DNA from: Coriolopsis trogii
Taxonomy: Eukaryota; Basidiomycota; Agaricomycetes; Polyporales; Polyporaceae
DNA length: 64,000 nucleotides
Assembly (NCBI GenBank): GCA_020543525.1
Contig: JAHYIO010000037.1
Span: 186,001-250,000, forward strand
Reading direction: 5' to 3'
Part shown: piece after piece, positions 44,712-54,637 of the stretch
Layout: every line of letters starts with the position of its first letter
How positions within the stretch are numbered: position 1 is the first letter of the stretch
Made by a program: the position numbers and the translations under genes
The notes under the pieces: generated by a model
The model's input: the letters and a program-made list of their open reading frames with translations, nothing else
Databases searched by the model: none
Told to the model about the DNA's origin: nothing

Positions 44712-46237
44712 ATGGGCAAATGGTTTGTGGAAGACCTCCAGCCCAGTCTCAGTCTTGCTCAGCCAAAATTACGTCTCTAGGACTCTCGAACACACCGATG
44801 AAGTGCTGCGAAACAAATTCAAGAGTCTGGTGTAAGTACATTCCCCTCAATATCGACACCTTGTGTCTCAACAGGCCAATACACAGGCAGGGCGCCATAA
44901 AACGCATGAAGTCTGAGAAAGAGGGGCCCTCCATATCCTACGAGGCGTTTGTGGAATCTCTGGAAGAAGGAGACTCCTTCACGACTTCATTGATAGACGT
45001 ACTCGTCAAGGTGCGTCTACCTGAGTCTAACTCGCAAACACATTCCGACCAATATGTCTTCTAGGAAGTCGCGGACCGGAGTATACGTCCTACCGATAGC
45101 GATAAACGTCTCATCTCCGAGAGAACAGCCAAGAGCCTTCGTATGCAAACAACATCTCCACATATTTATCGAGGCAGCTCAGGTACGCTGCGCGACAGGG
45201 CCCGACGCAGTGTACCTATCCCTCCCTCCCGCCCCTACAGCGCGTTCCACGACATACTCTCTGACTCCGATGGGGAGGAGGAGTATGGTACAATGCTCAG
45301 CAGTGCCGGGCAGCTGGAAGGCGCACGACTCCCCACGGATCTGTACGAGGCGTTCCTACCATCCACATCTACATACGACCTCCCTGGGTCTCTCTCACGC
45401 TCTGCTGATCATATCGCCGTCTCACCGAACCCCCCGGAGCCAGTGACGACCACTACTTGGCCCTTCAGCAGTCTTCCCCCAAGGTCCCCCGCGACTGTGT
45501 ATTCTACATCAGGCTTTGCGACATCGGGCCCGGCTTGGTCAGGTCTGGGAGGTCCAGGCTCAACTTTGAGTCGTCAGTCGACGATTCGCCGCCCACATCG
45601 CACTCGAACAGTGGATGTGAACGACTTCGCGTCTTTCACGTCCCGTCGCCGGTCCGCTATCAGGAATACTGCTACCCAAGAAGATGGTCCGCGCGAAGCG
45701 TCTCCAGCTGATGCGACCGGAACCAGTGTCGTTGAGAATTCCAGGTCAGCGGAGTCATCTGCGACGGCTGAGGGTAGCTCAAGAAGGTCCTTTGACCTCA
45801 CCGCATGGATGGCGCGTCGTCGATCTTCTTTCGGGCTCTCCACCGGATCTTCCTTCCTCGACGAGGCCTCGGGCGAACCAAGCGTCAACCCGACGTCATC
45901 GCAGATGTGGTACTCTATGACTGCGGCAGCCTCGCCCGAGCCGCTTTCATTGGCGGCGCTCTCGAGGCGTTCCAGTACAGCGGACGTGAACGATGACCGG
46001 CGGCATGCTATTGCCCCTCGGTTACGTCGAGGTGGGCTCCGCCCGCCCGAATCACTGCTGCTACAGGGACCCGGTACATCAACAGCGGAAGGCACCACCG
46101 TACACCGCCCAGCGACAGTCTCTCCACATGGAAACGCTGCCTCCCTTGAGGTAGAGGGCACAGTGGAATCTGTTCCAGGTCCTCTCACCACAAACTCGAT
46201 ATCCAGGGTCACCTCTCCACCCGTCGAGTCCCGGTAG
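44712..46237 (+). CDS. Uncharacterised Ser-rich protein with helical N-terminus
   Basis: Four exons, 44712-44722, 44781-44831, 44887-45010 and 45065-46237, giving 452 aa. The 11-nt first exon encodes MGKW. The model is supported by phase agreement at all three introns. Residues 1-100 look folded and helical: LEHTDEVLRNKFKSLVQGAI, SYEAFVESLEEGDSFTTSLI and DVLVKEVADRSI. The remaining ~350 residues are Ser/Thr/Pro/Arg-rich, with repeated basic-Ser patches (ARRRSSFGLSTGSSF, TSRRRSAIRN) that would suit phosphorylation, and are probably disordered. No domain is recognised and no function is proposed. An alternative start in a later exon cannot be excluded. Confidence 0.68.
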
Positions 46238-46528
46238 CTTACATGTGTTGGATGCGATTTGGTTGGATTACGCGGCCCCTGTAACTCTATGTTGTGGTGT
46301 ACTGTATTTTTTCGCTCTTTCGATCTCCATTAGCATCATGGACTGTCGTGAATCATGGGCCGTCACACTGTGCGTGTGCACACGTAGTTCGTTTAAGGCA
46401 TACTGTCATCGTACACGCATTGGGTACCCAGGCGCGAAGCTGTGAAGTAGACGACGATACCGCCTTTATGAGGGCGTAGTACCCGAGTTAGCGCCCACAT
46501 CAGCCTTCCTCTACTTCCGCCACTCGTC

Positions 46529-47736
46529 ATGTTCAAGAAACGCTCCAGACCAGCACCGACAACACGGAAAGTGACACTTGAGGACCTGGATCAGGAGTCA
46601 ACAGTGACAGAGGAACCACAGGAAGGAGGCGAGGATAAATTAGAGTACGTAAAGGCCGATTTGACTCTGCCTACCGTATAACTCACTTCTAATGCGGGCT
46701 AGTGTGGCTGATCTCATCGAACTGAGGAAGCTGAGGAAAGCGCGAGAAGGTATCGACATTGCAAAGCTTGTCAAGGGTGATGTGAAGAAGAAGCGGAAGC
46801 GGCCAAAGGAGGGAGAGGAAGTGGTTTATGGGCTGAGGCCCGGCGCAGCGCCTGACAACGATGAGGAGTGAGTGTTCCGTCGTGTACGTCGTTGGGGTTG
46901 TGGTCAATTTCTCCTCCTCCCAGGGATCCGGAAGATGCGGAAGCGAAGACGAGGAAAGTCGTCCGCGCGAACAACTTCACGGGGCAGACGAACGCTCTCG
47001 ATGTGGATAAACATATGTGCGTGTGTACCTGGCGGCCCGTGTATGGCATGCCTGTACTGATGTTTCTGAAGGATGGCGTATATTGAGGAGAACATGAAGC
47101 TGCGACGGGGAGAGAAGCAGCAGGATATGAAGAAAGACGATGATCCTGCAGACCCGTACGCCGAGCTCTTCCGTCTGACGGAGCAGTACAAGGCCGCGGA
47201 GAAGAAGAAAGAGGAGGAAGGCAGTCTGTCGAGCAGTCTGGCTATGTTGACTGCAATACCCGAGGTGGACCTTGGCATGGAGTGCGTAACCCAGTCTGCA
47301 TAGGTTTATGCCCTCTTTCCTCATGACATCCTTCTCTCAGTACCCGCCTTAAGAACATCGAGGAGACCGAGAAGGCGAAGCGGCAAATGTCTGAGCAACG
47401 AAAGGATCGTGGCAAGCAAGCAAATGACGAAGCGCATCTGGCCACCACTCGCTGTATGCGTCGAAATCCTTCTTCGTGGTTGTTCATGCATACTCACCCT
47501 GTCTCAGTCTACCGCCCCAATCTCAAGGCCAAGTCAGACGCAGACATCATGCGGGATGCGAAGCTGGAAGCTATGGGTCTGCGACCCGACGATCATGAAT
47601 ACCGGCGGACAGGGGAACGTGCGCAAATGGCCACGGACGAGATTGTGAGTGCTCCGCATAGTATGTCAAGAACTGGATCCCCTCACAAGGTTCACATTAG
47701 GTCATGGAGCGTTTCAAAAAGAGGATGCGCAAATGA
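46529..47736 (+). CDS. TLS1: Tls1 / Hep59 (C9orf78) splicing-associated protein
   Basis: Seven exons, 46529-46644, 46703-46867, 46924-47016, 47072-47281, 47341-47453, 47508-47644 and 47701-47736, giving 289 aa. The Hep_59 family pattern is clear: MFKKRSRP, VADLIELRKLRKAREGIDIA, FTGQTNALDVDKHMMAYIEE and DPYAELFRLTEQYKA. It continues with SLSSSLAMLTAIPEVDLGMD, RLKNIEETEKAK and a basic C-terminus ending MERFKKRMRK. Fission yeast Tls1 interacts with the spliceosomal Brr2 helicase and affects telomere-gene splicing (family knowledge). Every exon joins in phase; four of the six introns interrupt after the second codon base. Confidence 0.95.
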
Positions 47737-48761
47737 GGACAATGACTCGTGTAACTGGTTTCAAGTGTGTATTCTATCCGACGCTTGTACTGAATCGAAG
47801 CGTCATACAGCGTCGCGTCCATTCCTGAGCATATTCGATTGCTTCATCCTGATTTCTGAGGTGTGTTGTTTCGGTTGCTCTTGTCATTTCTCCCATTCGA
47901 TCCTGTGTGTATGAGTGTCCAGGGACGTCACAGGCGACATCAGGGGGCCCGAAAAGACTATCGTGACGTCGAGTCCCAACAACGCTAGAATGCCCGTGGG
48001 CGGAATGGCTCTCGGGGGCGTCAAAGATGGTTCATTCTACTTGTAGGTGCAAGGTCGCTAGTGCGGTTGACCATGGCAACTATAGGTGCCCGACACCTCC
48101 GTGACAGCTTGAAGACGCAGCGAGACGAGCAGAATGGCTCCTCCCACGCAGCCTGCATTGTGTACTTCCAGCACACCGATGCCCAAGCTCACGCTCCTAG
48201 TCCACTCCACAATATTCCCTCCTGGCCCTGCACCTCCCCCTCGTCTTGATACAGACTTTGCTCACTACAACACTGTCTTCCTCAGACCTCACAATCGTCA
48301 ACATTGCCGGCCTCCTTGGACATGTAGGGTGGGGAATGGACCTTGCAGGCCGAGCAGAGGCCTCTTGCTTGGCGATCTCCTCATTCACCGCCCTGACCGC
48401 CGTCTGCCTGTTCTCCGCGCTCAATATTGCGCTCGCAGCATTCGCTGCTGCGATGTGGCCCTGTCCTCTATCCCCCCTTAACTTACGCGTAGTGTGTGTG
48501 ACAATCGTTGCCCCTGCTGCCGCCTGAGTGTGGTATCTATGATTGGCCGACCCTCTGACATTACTCGCACCAGCTGCGTCTTCTGATCTTCGCCGTTCGG
48601 GACCATCTCGGTTCCGTGCAACGACACCTAACGACTCCACTGGGGGGAACTCAAGCCTCGCACTCAATGTCCAGTCCTCTGCGCCCCTTGCCTGACTCAT
48701 GTCAAGCGATACTACGCCGTTGTTTGTGCTCATGCTGAAAAGAATTCAACGAATCAAAAAG
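47737..48761. other. Region between TLS1 and tRNA-Tyr
   Basis: Apart from the weak gene candidate at 48197-48733 nothing is recognisable. Confidence 0.45.
48197..48733 (-). CDS. Weak hypothetical protein candidate
   Basis: A 178-codon open frame starts MSTNNGVVSLDMSQARG. Its middle part, AAANAASAILSAENRQTAV then AVNEEIAKQEASARP, has the composition of a real amphipathic helix, unlike nearby frames. A possible intron (GT at about 48568 to AG before GGCCACATCGC) would remove a low-quality segment. No domain was recognised and the opposite strand is also open. Listed at low confidence. Confidence 0.32.
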   Translation of the reverse strand: MSTNNGVVSLDMSQARGAEDWTLSARLEFPPVESLGVVARNRDGPERRRSEDAAGASNVRGSANHRYHTQAAAGATIVTHTTRKLRGDRGQGHIAAANAASAILSAENRQTAVRAVNEEIAKQEASARPARSIPHPTCPRRPAMLTIVRSEEDSVVVSKVCIKTRGRCRARREYCGVD

Positions 48762-48861
48762 TCCTTCGAACCGGGATCGAACCAGTGACCTTGAGATGCC
48801 CGGCAAGCCCGGAGGGTAACCCATTACAGTCTCACGCTCTTCCAACTGAGCTATCGAAGGA
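48762..48861 (-). tRNA. tRNA-Tyr (GUA), intron-containing
   Basis: Read on the minus strand, the acceptor stem TCCTTCG pairs with CGAAGGA. A D-arm ATAGCTCAGTTGGAAGAGC, an anticodon stem TGAGA/TCTCA, anticodon GTA at 48825-48827 and a T-arm with TTCGATC are all present. A 26-nt intron (48798-48823) begins one base 3' of the anticodon, the usual eukaryotic position. Box A and box B promoters are internal. Confidence 0.95.
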
Positions 48862-49395
48862 TACTACTGTCTTCAGCACAACTTTATATGAGTGCTGGGG
48901 ATCAAATTCACACGACTAGCTATAGTCGGGACGTCCTTCATGACTGTCGTTCCGTCCGGAGACGAGAGACTACTACTAGGAGTCGACATTGTCCTGTTGC
49001 CACTTAGCCATGAAAACACCGCTCTCATGATCGAGCTGGAGCATTCAACAAGACCCGCTACACATGCAGCTACTCATCGAGCTACCTAGCTTACATCTGA
49101 TGAAGTGAGTCTTCATGTAGTCCAATTGTCATATAGCGATAGGTGTCCACGCCGTGAGGAAACTAAGCACCTTCCTGTACAGCTGCCCTTGTACTTTGGC
49201 TGGTTTATACCTCTGAAGGTTGTAACCGCTCATGTGCATGGGGCAGCTGGATGAGAGTCGTAATTTGCAATCTGAGCGTATCCTTGCGATCTGGCTTAAC
49301 CACCCTTACTGACCTCACTTTCTCTCTCTCGTGTGTAGGCCTACCTTCTCCTACCTTGCGAGTGTTGACAACGTTGACCCTTGGAATTCGTGAGG

Positions 49396-49401
49396 CACGT
49401 G
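49396..49401. promoter_or_regulatory. CACGTG E-box upstream of MET16
   Basis: A palindromic CACGTG lies about 455 bp before the PAPS reductase start. In yeast, Cbf1 with Met4 binds this core to switch on sulfate-assimilation genes. A role here is inference. Confidence 0.3.
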
Positions 49402-49752
49402 CGGTGCTCTTGTCAGCCCCAAAGGAAACTGAGCAGACTGGTGCCATATTCGTTGATAGAGTACGGATGTAGCTGTAAAGACACGAATCTGACTGGCTCG
49501 GGTGTACCGTGAAACGTCGGACGTGTGACTGACGAACCTGTGCGATGTTGTGGTATTCCAAATGGTCTCCGAGAACGTTGTGGATCGCCGTGCACCGTTC
49601 TCGATTTTTCGTCCGGACGATTGGCTGAAGAGGCGGGAGCGTGACTGGCGGAGGCTGCTGAATCATGGCCGACTGTCAGTTGCCCAGCGTCATGATGTCG
49701 CGATGGTTTCGACCACTCGCCGTCCGCCCATTCCGTCCTCCTCGTCCACTCT

Positions 49753-49758
49753 TATATA
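49753..49758 (+). promoter_or_regulatory. TATA-like element of MET16
   Basis: TATATA lies 104 bp before the chosen ATG. An upstream ATG at 49775 opens a 24-codon frame ending at 49849, 7 bp before the main start. Whether it is transcribed is unknown. Confidence 0.45.
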
Positions 49759-49856
49759 CTCCCGGACGCTCATCATGTCCCTCTCCACACGGATAACTTT
49801 TGGACCGCACGACCACCTTGTCAAACCCCTCCGATCACCTTGCACCTAACTCTCCA

Positions 49857-50860
49857 ATGGCGTCCACTTCCGCCCCCACTTTCGACAAGCCCCTCAAGCA
49901 CCCCCTCTCGCAGGAGGAGATTGACCGCATCAACGCCTACTTGAGCAACGAGACCCCGGAGAAGATCCTCGAATGGGCAGTCGAGCATATTCCGGGCCTC
50001 TACCAGACGACCGCGTTCGGTCTGACGGGCCTCGTCGCTATCGACATGCTCTCGAAGATCACAGAAAACCCGCCCCCGCTCATTTTCGTCGATACCCTCT
50101 ACCACTTCAAGGAGACGTACGAGCTCGTGGAGGAGGTCAAGAAGAAGTACAACCGCGACGTGCACGTCTACAAGCCCAAAGACTGCAACTCCGCCGAGGA
50201 CTTCGAGAAGACCTACGGCGAGAAGCTCTGGGAGACGGATGAGGTCATGTACGACTATCTTGTCAAGGTACGCACGCATTCCTATGGCTATAGCTACACT
50301 CCAGTCCAGTCGGCTGTAAGCTGATCCCTCATACGACACAGGTCGAGCCCGCACGGCGAGCGTACGAAGAGCTCGGTGTCAAGGCAGTCATCACCGGCCG
50401 ACGGGCCTCACAAGGCGCAGACCGTGCTTCCCTCCAGCCGCTTGAAGTCGACAGCACCGGGCTCATCAAGCTAAACCCTCTCTTCGCCTGGACGTTCCCC
50501 TTCGTCGAGTGGTACGTCGACAGCAACAATGTCCCCCGCAACAAGCTCCTCTCCCAAGGCTACCGGTCCATCGGCGACTGGCACAGCACCGTCAAGAGCG
50601 GCGAGGGCGATGCAGGGGAACGTGCTGGCCGTTGGGCGGGCAAGAAGGAGAAGACCGAGTGCGGACTGCACGTCGACTACTTTAAGCTCAAGGAGGAGGC
50701 GGAGAGAAAGGTATGTGTCATTTGCGTCTCGCTGCACCCGCGACTTGCCAGCTAACGTTCTGGTGCTATGTAGCTGAGGGAAAAGCAAGCTGCGGCCGAG
50801 AAGCCCTCAGAGCCCGCTCCCGCCGTCGCATCGACACCAGTGGTAGAAGCGACGGCGTGA
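49857..50860 (+). CDS. MET16: Phosphoadenylyl-sulfate (PAPS) reductase
   Basis: Three exons, 49857-50267, 50342-50710 and 50774-50860, giving 288 aa. It reduces PAPS to sulfite with thioredoxin in the cytosolic sulfate-assimilation pathway. Family motifs are TTAFGLTGLVAIDMLSKI, PPLIFVDTLYHFKETYEL (the nucleotide-binding fold) and VITGRRASQGADRASL. NPLFAWTFPFVEWYV and the catalytic ECGLHVDYF also occur. The start MASTSAPTFDKPL is the first ATG of the frame; frames further upstream have only non-ATG starts. A C-terminal Ala/Pro-rich tail is added by the last exon. Confidence 0.96.
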
Positions 50861-51210
50861 AGGCCATTCTCCCGACTGTTCCTAGATTGTAGAGGGCTAT
50901 GTGCAGTGTACCATCTCTTGTATCGCTTACTCCCTATCTTATTCGTCTGTCCGTCCAAGTTCTCGCTGTTTTGTGCGCCTGAACACATTCCGCGCCAGTC
51001 AGAATGTGGGACAAGCGAGTGGCTTCTCGGTCAAACCTTGTGCTCAGAATTGTCTCTCAGCCCACCTCAGCCTCACCTCAGCCTCGCTTTCAACTGAGTC
51101 CGATGAGCTCCGCGCAGAACAGAGCGCGCATATATCATTTCTCGCCCACGGCACCAATCGATGACACGTCCTGCCTCCCCTCCCTCTTCATGTGAACCCA
51201 GCTCACGGGC
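50861..51210. promoter_or_regulatory. Intergenic region MET16 / RNase III
   Basis: 350 bp between the MET16 stop and the RNase III start on the same strand. Nothing recognised beyond presumed terminator and promoter functions. Confidence 0.45.
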
Positions 51211-52601
51211 ATGATGACACAGACAGAGTGCCTGTCCGGCACACCTATACAGGAACAATCTGCGAACGTGCACCGAACATCCCTGAACCTGAACACGAAC
51301 CCCAAGGGTATCGGCTTGCCCAGAGCACCTACCCTGCCCAGCGGGCGCGCCCCTCTGAAGTGCGTCGAGAGATGACTATAGAACACTGCGAGAAGGAGAG
51401 CTCAAACAGCACGTCCCGTCTCCTGGTGGATCCCCAGGCCAGAGTTCCCGGATGGCCTGCCCCCGCTGCCCGAGATCCACTCGGACCAGCTGCGCCTGCA
51501 GGTCTTCACCCATCGCAGCTTCTTCGCGCGCCCGACGCACGTCTTTGAGGACATGCCGGACGACCCAAGCCCGGATAACGAGATGTGCGTGGGGAGATTC
51601 TTGCATCATTTATATTGAGCAGCAGACGCGCTGACCTACGGGGTATGACAATACTAAAGGCTCGAGCATTTCGGCGATACCGTCCTCAGCCTGGTCGTAA
51701 CCGGACTGATGCGCGAAGTCTATCCATGCCTGCGAGTGGGACCGTCCACGGTGAGTACCGTGCTTCTCGTTTTGTAAAGAGAAGCAGGACTGACCCCTTG
51801 CGCGTATGCAGAAAATACGTGCTCTTGTGGTTGGGAATCCCACCCTAGCATCCATGTCAGTATCCAAGGTGCACATACGACGTCCGACTGATTTGACACA
51901 CCGTTGTGCCCCAGATCTGTTCAATACCGCCTGCCAGAGAGGCTGCGCATGCACCCCGCGCAAGCCATCACCCTCCGAGCTTCAACCAACATCCAAGGTA
52001 CGCGCTGAGCACTCCGTCCGCACTCACACCTCCTGAGAATACCCGTGTCGACCCGCCTCCGCCTCGCGCAGCCGATCTCTTCGAGTCCTTCGTCGGCGGG
52101 CTCTACCTCGACCGTGGCCTGGAAGTCATCAAGTCCTGGCTGCATCCCCTCCTCCGTCCATACATCACCGAGGCCTACCGAATCGTCCGCGTCCAGCACG
52201 GGCTCTCGCCCGAGCCCGAGCCTCCTTATCCCACCATCGCGCTCGCCTACCCGCACTATGCGGCTGAAACGGGCGGTACGGCAGGGATGGGAGCGCATGC
52301 GAACGGCGCGGCGGGGTTAGGCGGGGTGCCAGTGGGTTCCTGGTCGATCCCCGCGCCGCGCATTCCAGGGAACGTGGGCCACCTGTCGCTCTTCAACCAG
52401 CACCTACAGCAGCAGTGCAAGAGCATCGAATGGGTCTACTCGGACAGCCAGGGCGAGGGCACGAAGACGACGCCCATCTGGGTCGTCCGCGCCATGGTCG
52501 AGGGCGAGTGTCTGGGTCGCGGCAGGGGGAGCACGAAGAAGGCCGCGCGGAATGAGGCCGCGAAGGAGGGCCTGGTGAACTTGGGCATTTATGTCTCGTG
52601 A
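51211..52601 (+). CDS. Ribonuclease III with C-terminal dsRBD
   Basis: Six exons, 51211-51359, 51438-51584, 51660-51750, 51812-51855, 51915-51997 and 52072-52601, giving 347 aa. The RNase III domain contains LRLQVFTHRSF, then the signature NEMLEHFGDTVL with the first Glu/Asp pair. After splicing, ADLFESFVGGLYLDRGLEVI carries the second Asp/Glu pair, so the metal site looks intact. The C-terminal dsRBD has LFNQHLQQQCKSIEWVY and GSTKKAARNEAAKEGLVNL. Between them lies a Gly/Ala/Pro-rich linker. This is a single-domain RNase III rather than Dicer. It might act like yeast Rnt1 in rRNA/snoRNA processing or in mitochondria. No targeting signal is obvious. The start MMTQTECLSG is the first ATG of a phase-consistent model. 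Confidence 0.88.
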
Positions 52602-53053
52602 GTCGTTTTGATGGTCTATGTCGCGGAGTGGTGAGTTTGACTGATGCAAAAGCGCAGAATCCCTGAAGGCATCTTTCCGGCTTGAGTCCCTGCACCTTGT
52701 CTCTAGACTTGCGCTGGATGTGCGCAGCAGACGAAGCTGGTCATCCCGCTCTGGTGTGAAGACACTGTGTGGAGGCTACTTGGGAAGGATGTTTATACCG
52801 AGGGTACAGACGGACATGAACTTGCGTGCGGAGAGGTTGCTAAGAAGGTATGGTCTGCTGCGGGTCGTTTGCTCTCGCTATGCTGCTCGTTGATCTACGT
52901 CGTTGTATCTGTTCGTATTATCTCATTGCTCTGTACGCTTGGAGATTTTCTGTGCTCTGTTAACGAGGTGAATGTTTGTGAGCTGAATGGGGTGCATTAT
53001 TATGAGTACAATATGCGACGAACGGAGACAGATGTACTTTTCGGCAACCAAGA
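52602..53053. other. Convergent 3' region, RNase III / COA3
   Basis: 3' flanks of two convergent genes. Open frames here are shadows extending antisense to COA3. Confidence 0.55.
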
Positions 53054-53637
53054 TCATACCACCCGCTTGTCTCGTGCCACCCCATCCCCGAGTCTCCCAA
53101 TCCTATCCACCGGCGGCGCTCCCCAGACCAGCGTGCCTGTTGTTGGATCAAACAGGCCTGGTATACGGTGTTCTAGCAGTGGTGGGAGGACCCCACGCCG
53201 CTGCCTGGATTCCACCGGGTTTGCGATAGGAGAAGACGGTGAGGCGAGCTCGGACGGTACCACCCCTGCCCGTGCGACCGTGTTCGAGTTTGTGGCCTCG
53301 ACAGCACCCCGTCCCTCCGCTGCGCCATCCTCCGACTTCTGTATCCCGGAGCCGGCCATGAGCGCGCGCGCCTCCTCGTCCACGTCGTCGAAAGCGTCCT
53401 GTTTCACCGCGCCGATGGAGTAGGCCCATACGCCGACTGCGAAGCCGGCCAACACAACGCCGGTGAGGGCGTTGCGCAGCCGGAAGGGCTCGCGCGCGCG
53501 TTGCAGGCCTGGAGACATCAACTGCGGGAGGGACGTGTTGGTGGGATGCACTGGCCGGGGTAGGCAGGCAGGGAACGTACATTCTTGGGACGGTATGATG
53601 CACGAGCAGTCTTGGGGTCGACGTATGGTGTCGCCAT
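53054..53637 (-). CDS. COA3: Cytochrome c oxidase assembly factor 3
   Basis: Two exons (complement): 53581-53637 and 53054-53521, giving 174 aa. Coa3 is an inner-membrane protein that, with Cox14, stabilises new Cox1 and couples its translation to oxidase assembly. The start MATPYVDPKTARASYRPKN joins LMSPGLQRAREPFRLRNA across the intron. The single membrane segment TGVVLAGFAVGVWAYSIGAV is followed by KQDAFDDVDEEAR, the family signature. The C-terminal ~90 residues are a low-complexity extension beyond the compact family core. It lies 430 bp from COX7 on the same strand. Confidence 0.95.
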
Positions 53638-54067
53638 CGTGTGCAGGGCGCGAGTAGGGTGAAGCTTAGTGGTGGCGGATTGCAGAGATGCAAACGAGCG
53701 CGTTCACCATGACGCTTCGTCCCAGCCTCGAGCACGTGCAAACCACCGTCCAACATATGTCATAAGTTGGCTACCACATCGCTGTTTCCTCACCTCACGC
53801 AAACTGCAAGCTCAATCTGCATCGTCCTAGTTGTTGATGGCGCGAGCATAATGGGTACAGTCTTAGGCATGCATACACGTATGCGGCGTTGTCCAAGTCA
53901 AGCAGTGAGGAGGACAATTCGGGAAGAACCGGACGACCGACGCGCGAATCACATCTACCATACGTTGCTTTGCGCTCACGCTGGTGGTCAACTGCCTTGT
54001 CTATAGGTAATGGATTGGATGAAACGGAGGACCACTACATTGACATTGTACCAGCAAATCGAGCAGA
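53638..54067. promoter_or_regulatory. Region between COA3 and COX7
   Basis: 430 bp, holding the COA3 promoter and COX7 3' flank. No other gene seen. Confidence 0.5.
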
Positions 54068-54518
54068 TCACTCCGATGAGGGCTTGCCCTGCAAGGGGCG
54101 GACGGAAGAGAGTTTCATGAGCACGACGGTATCACACATAAAACAAAGACTAGCGACTCACTCGTACAAGCTGGAACGCGCCGTACGCAGTGCTGAGCGT
54201 GGCAACAGTGAACAGGGCGAAATAGCCGTCTGTGCGCCGACATGAGCCAGGGGGGCATAGAGGTATTCTCTAGACTGGGCACTCACTCACGTAGAGCCTC
54301 GAGCGGGGGAGACGGTAGTAGATGGGCACGTTCTGGCTCTGCGGAGACATGGCGTATGTTGGAAATGGGTCGCGACATGAGCCTGAACATCGAACTGACC
54401 TGGACGAGCTTCTGCTTCTCCACGACACGGTTGGGCTCTGTGGCGAGAGAATGATACTTAGAATACATGCGCCCTAAGTCTATCACAATAACTGACTGTT
54501 GACGATTGCGTTGAGCAT
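54068..54518 (-). CDS. COX7: Cytochrome c oxidase subunit 7 (VIIa-type)
   Basis: A very small gene of five exons (complement): 54497-54518, 54400-54437, 54287-54338, 54162-54229 and 54068-54088, giving 66 aa. Exons are only 21-68 nt, so no long open frame reveals it. The joined protein begins MLNAIVN, continues RVVEKQKLVQ, then NVPIYYRLPRSRLYVNGYF. A single membrane helix follows (ALFTVATLSTAYGAFQLV), and it ends RGKPSSE. The (H/L)PRSxLY motif before one transmembrane helix matches yeast Cox7 and related subunit VIIa proteins of respiratory complex IV. All junctions are canonical GT-AG and in phase. Confidence 0.88.
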
Positions 54519-54637
54519 TTTGCGAGCAGCGACGGGGAGGACAGGGAGGTGGTCGAGGATAAAGATGAAAGGGCGCAGATGCGAGGCGCCGGGTGCCCAC
54601 TCCCGAACCGGCGCGACTCGCCTCGACCGTGACGGTC
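54519..54637. promoter_or_regulatory. 119-bp divergent promoter, COX7 / YAF9
   Basis: Only 119 bp separate the two start codons, so both genes must share upstream elements or nucleosome-free DNA. Confidence 0.65.

Larger units (their letters stand above)
48862..49856. other. Intergenic region upstream of MET16
   Basis: 995 bp without a recognisable gene; contains the candidate regulatory sites listed separately. Confidence 0.5.

Noticed and set aside
52767..53423. 218-codon plus-strand frame overlapping COA3
   Set aside because: Antisense to the clear COA3 coding sequence and without motifs of its own.
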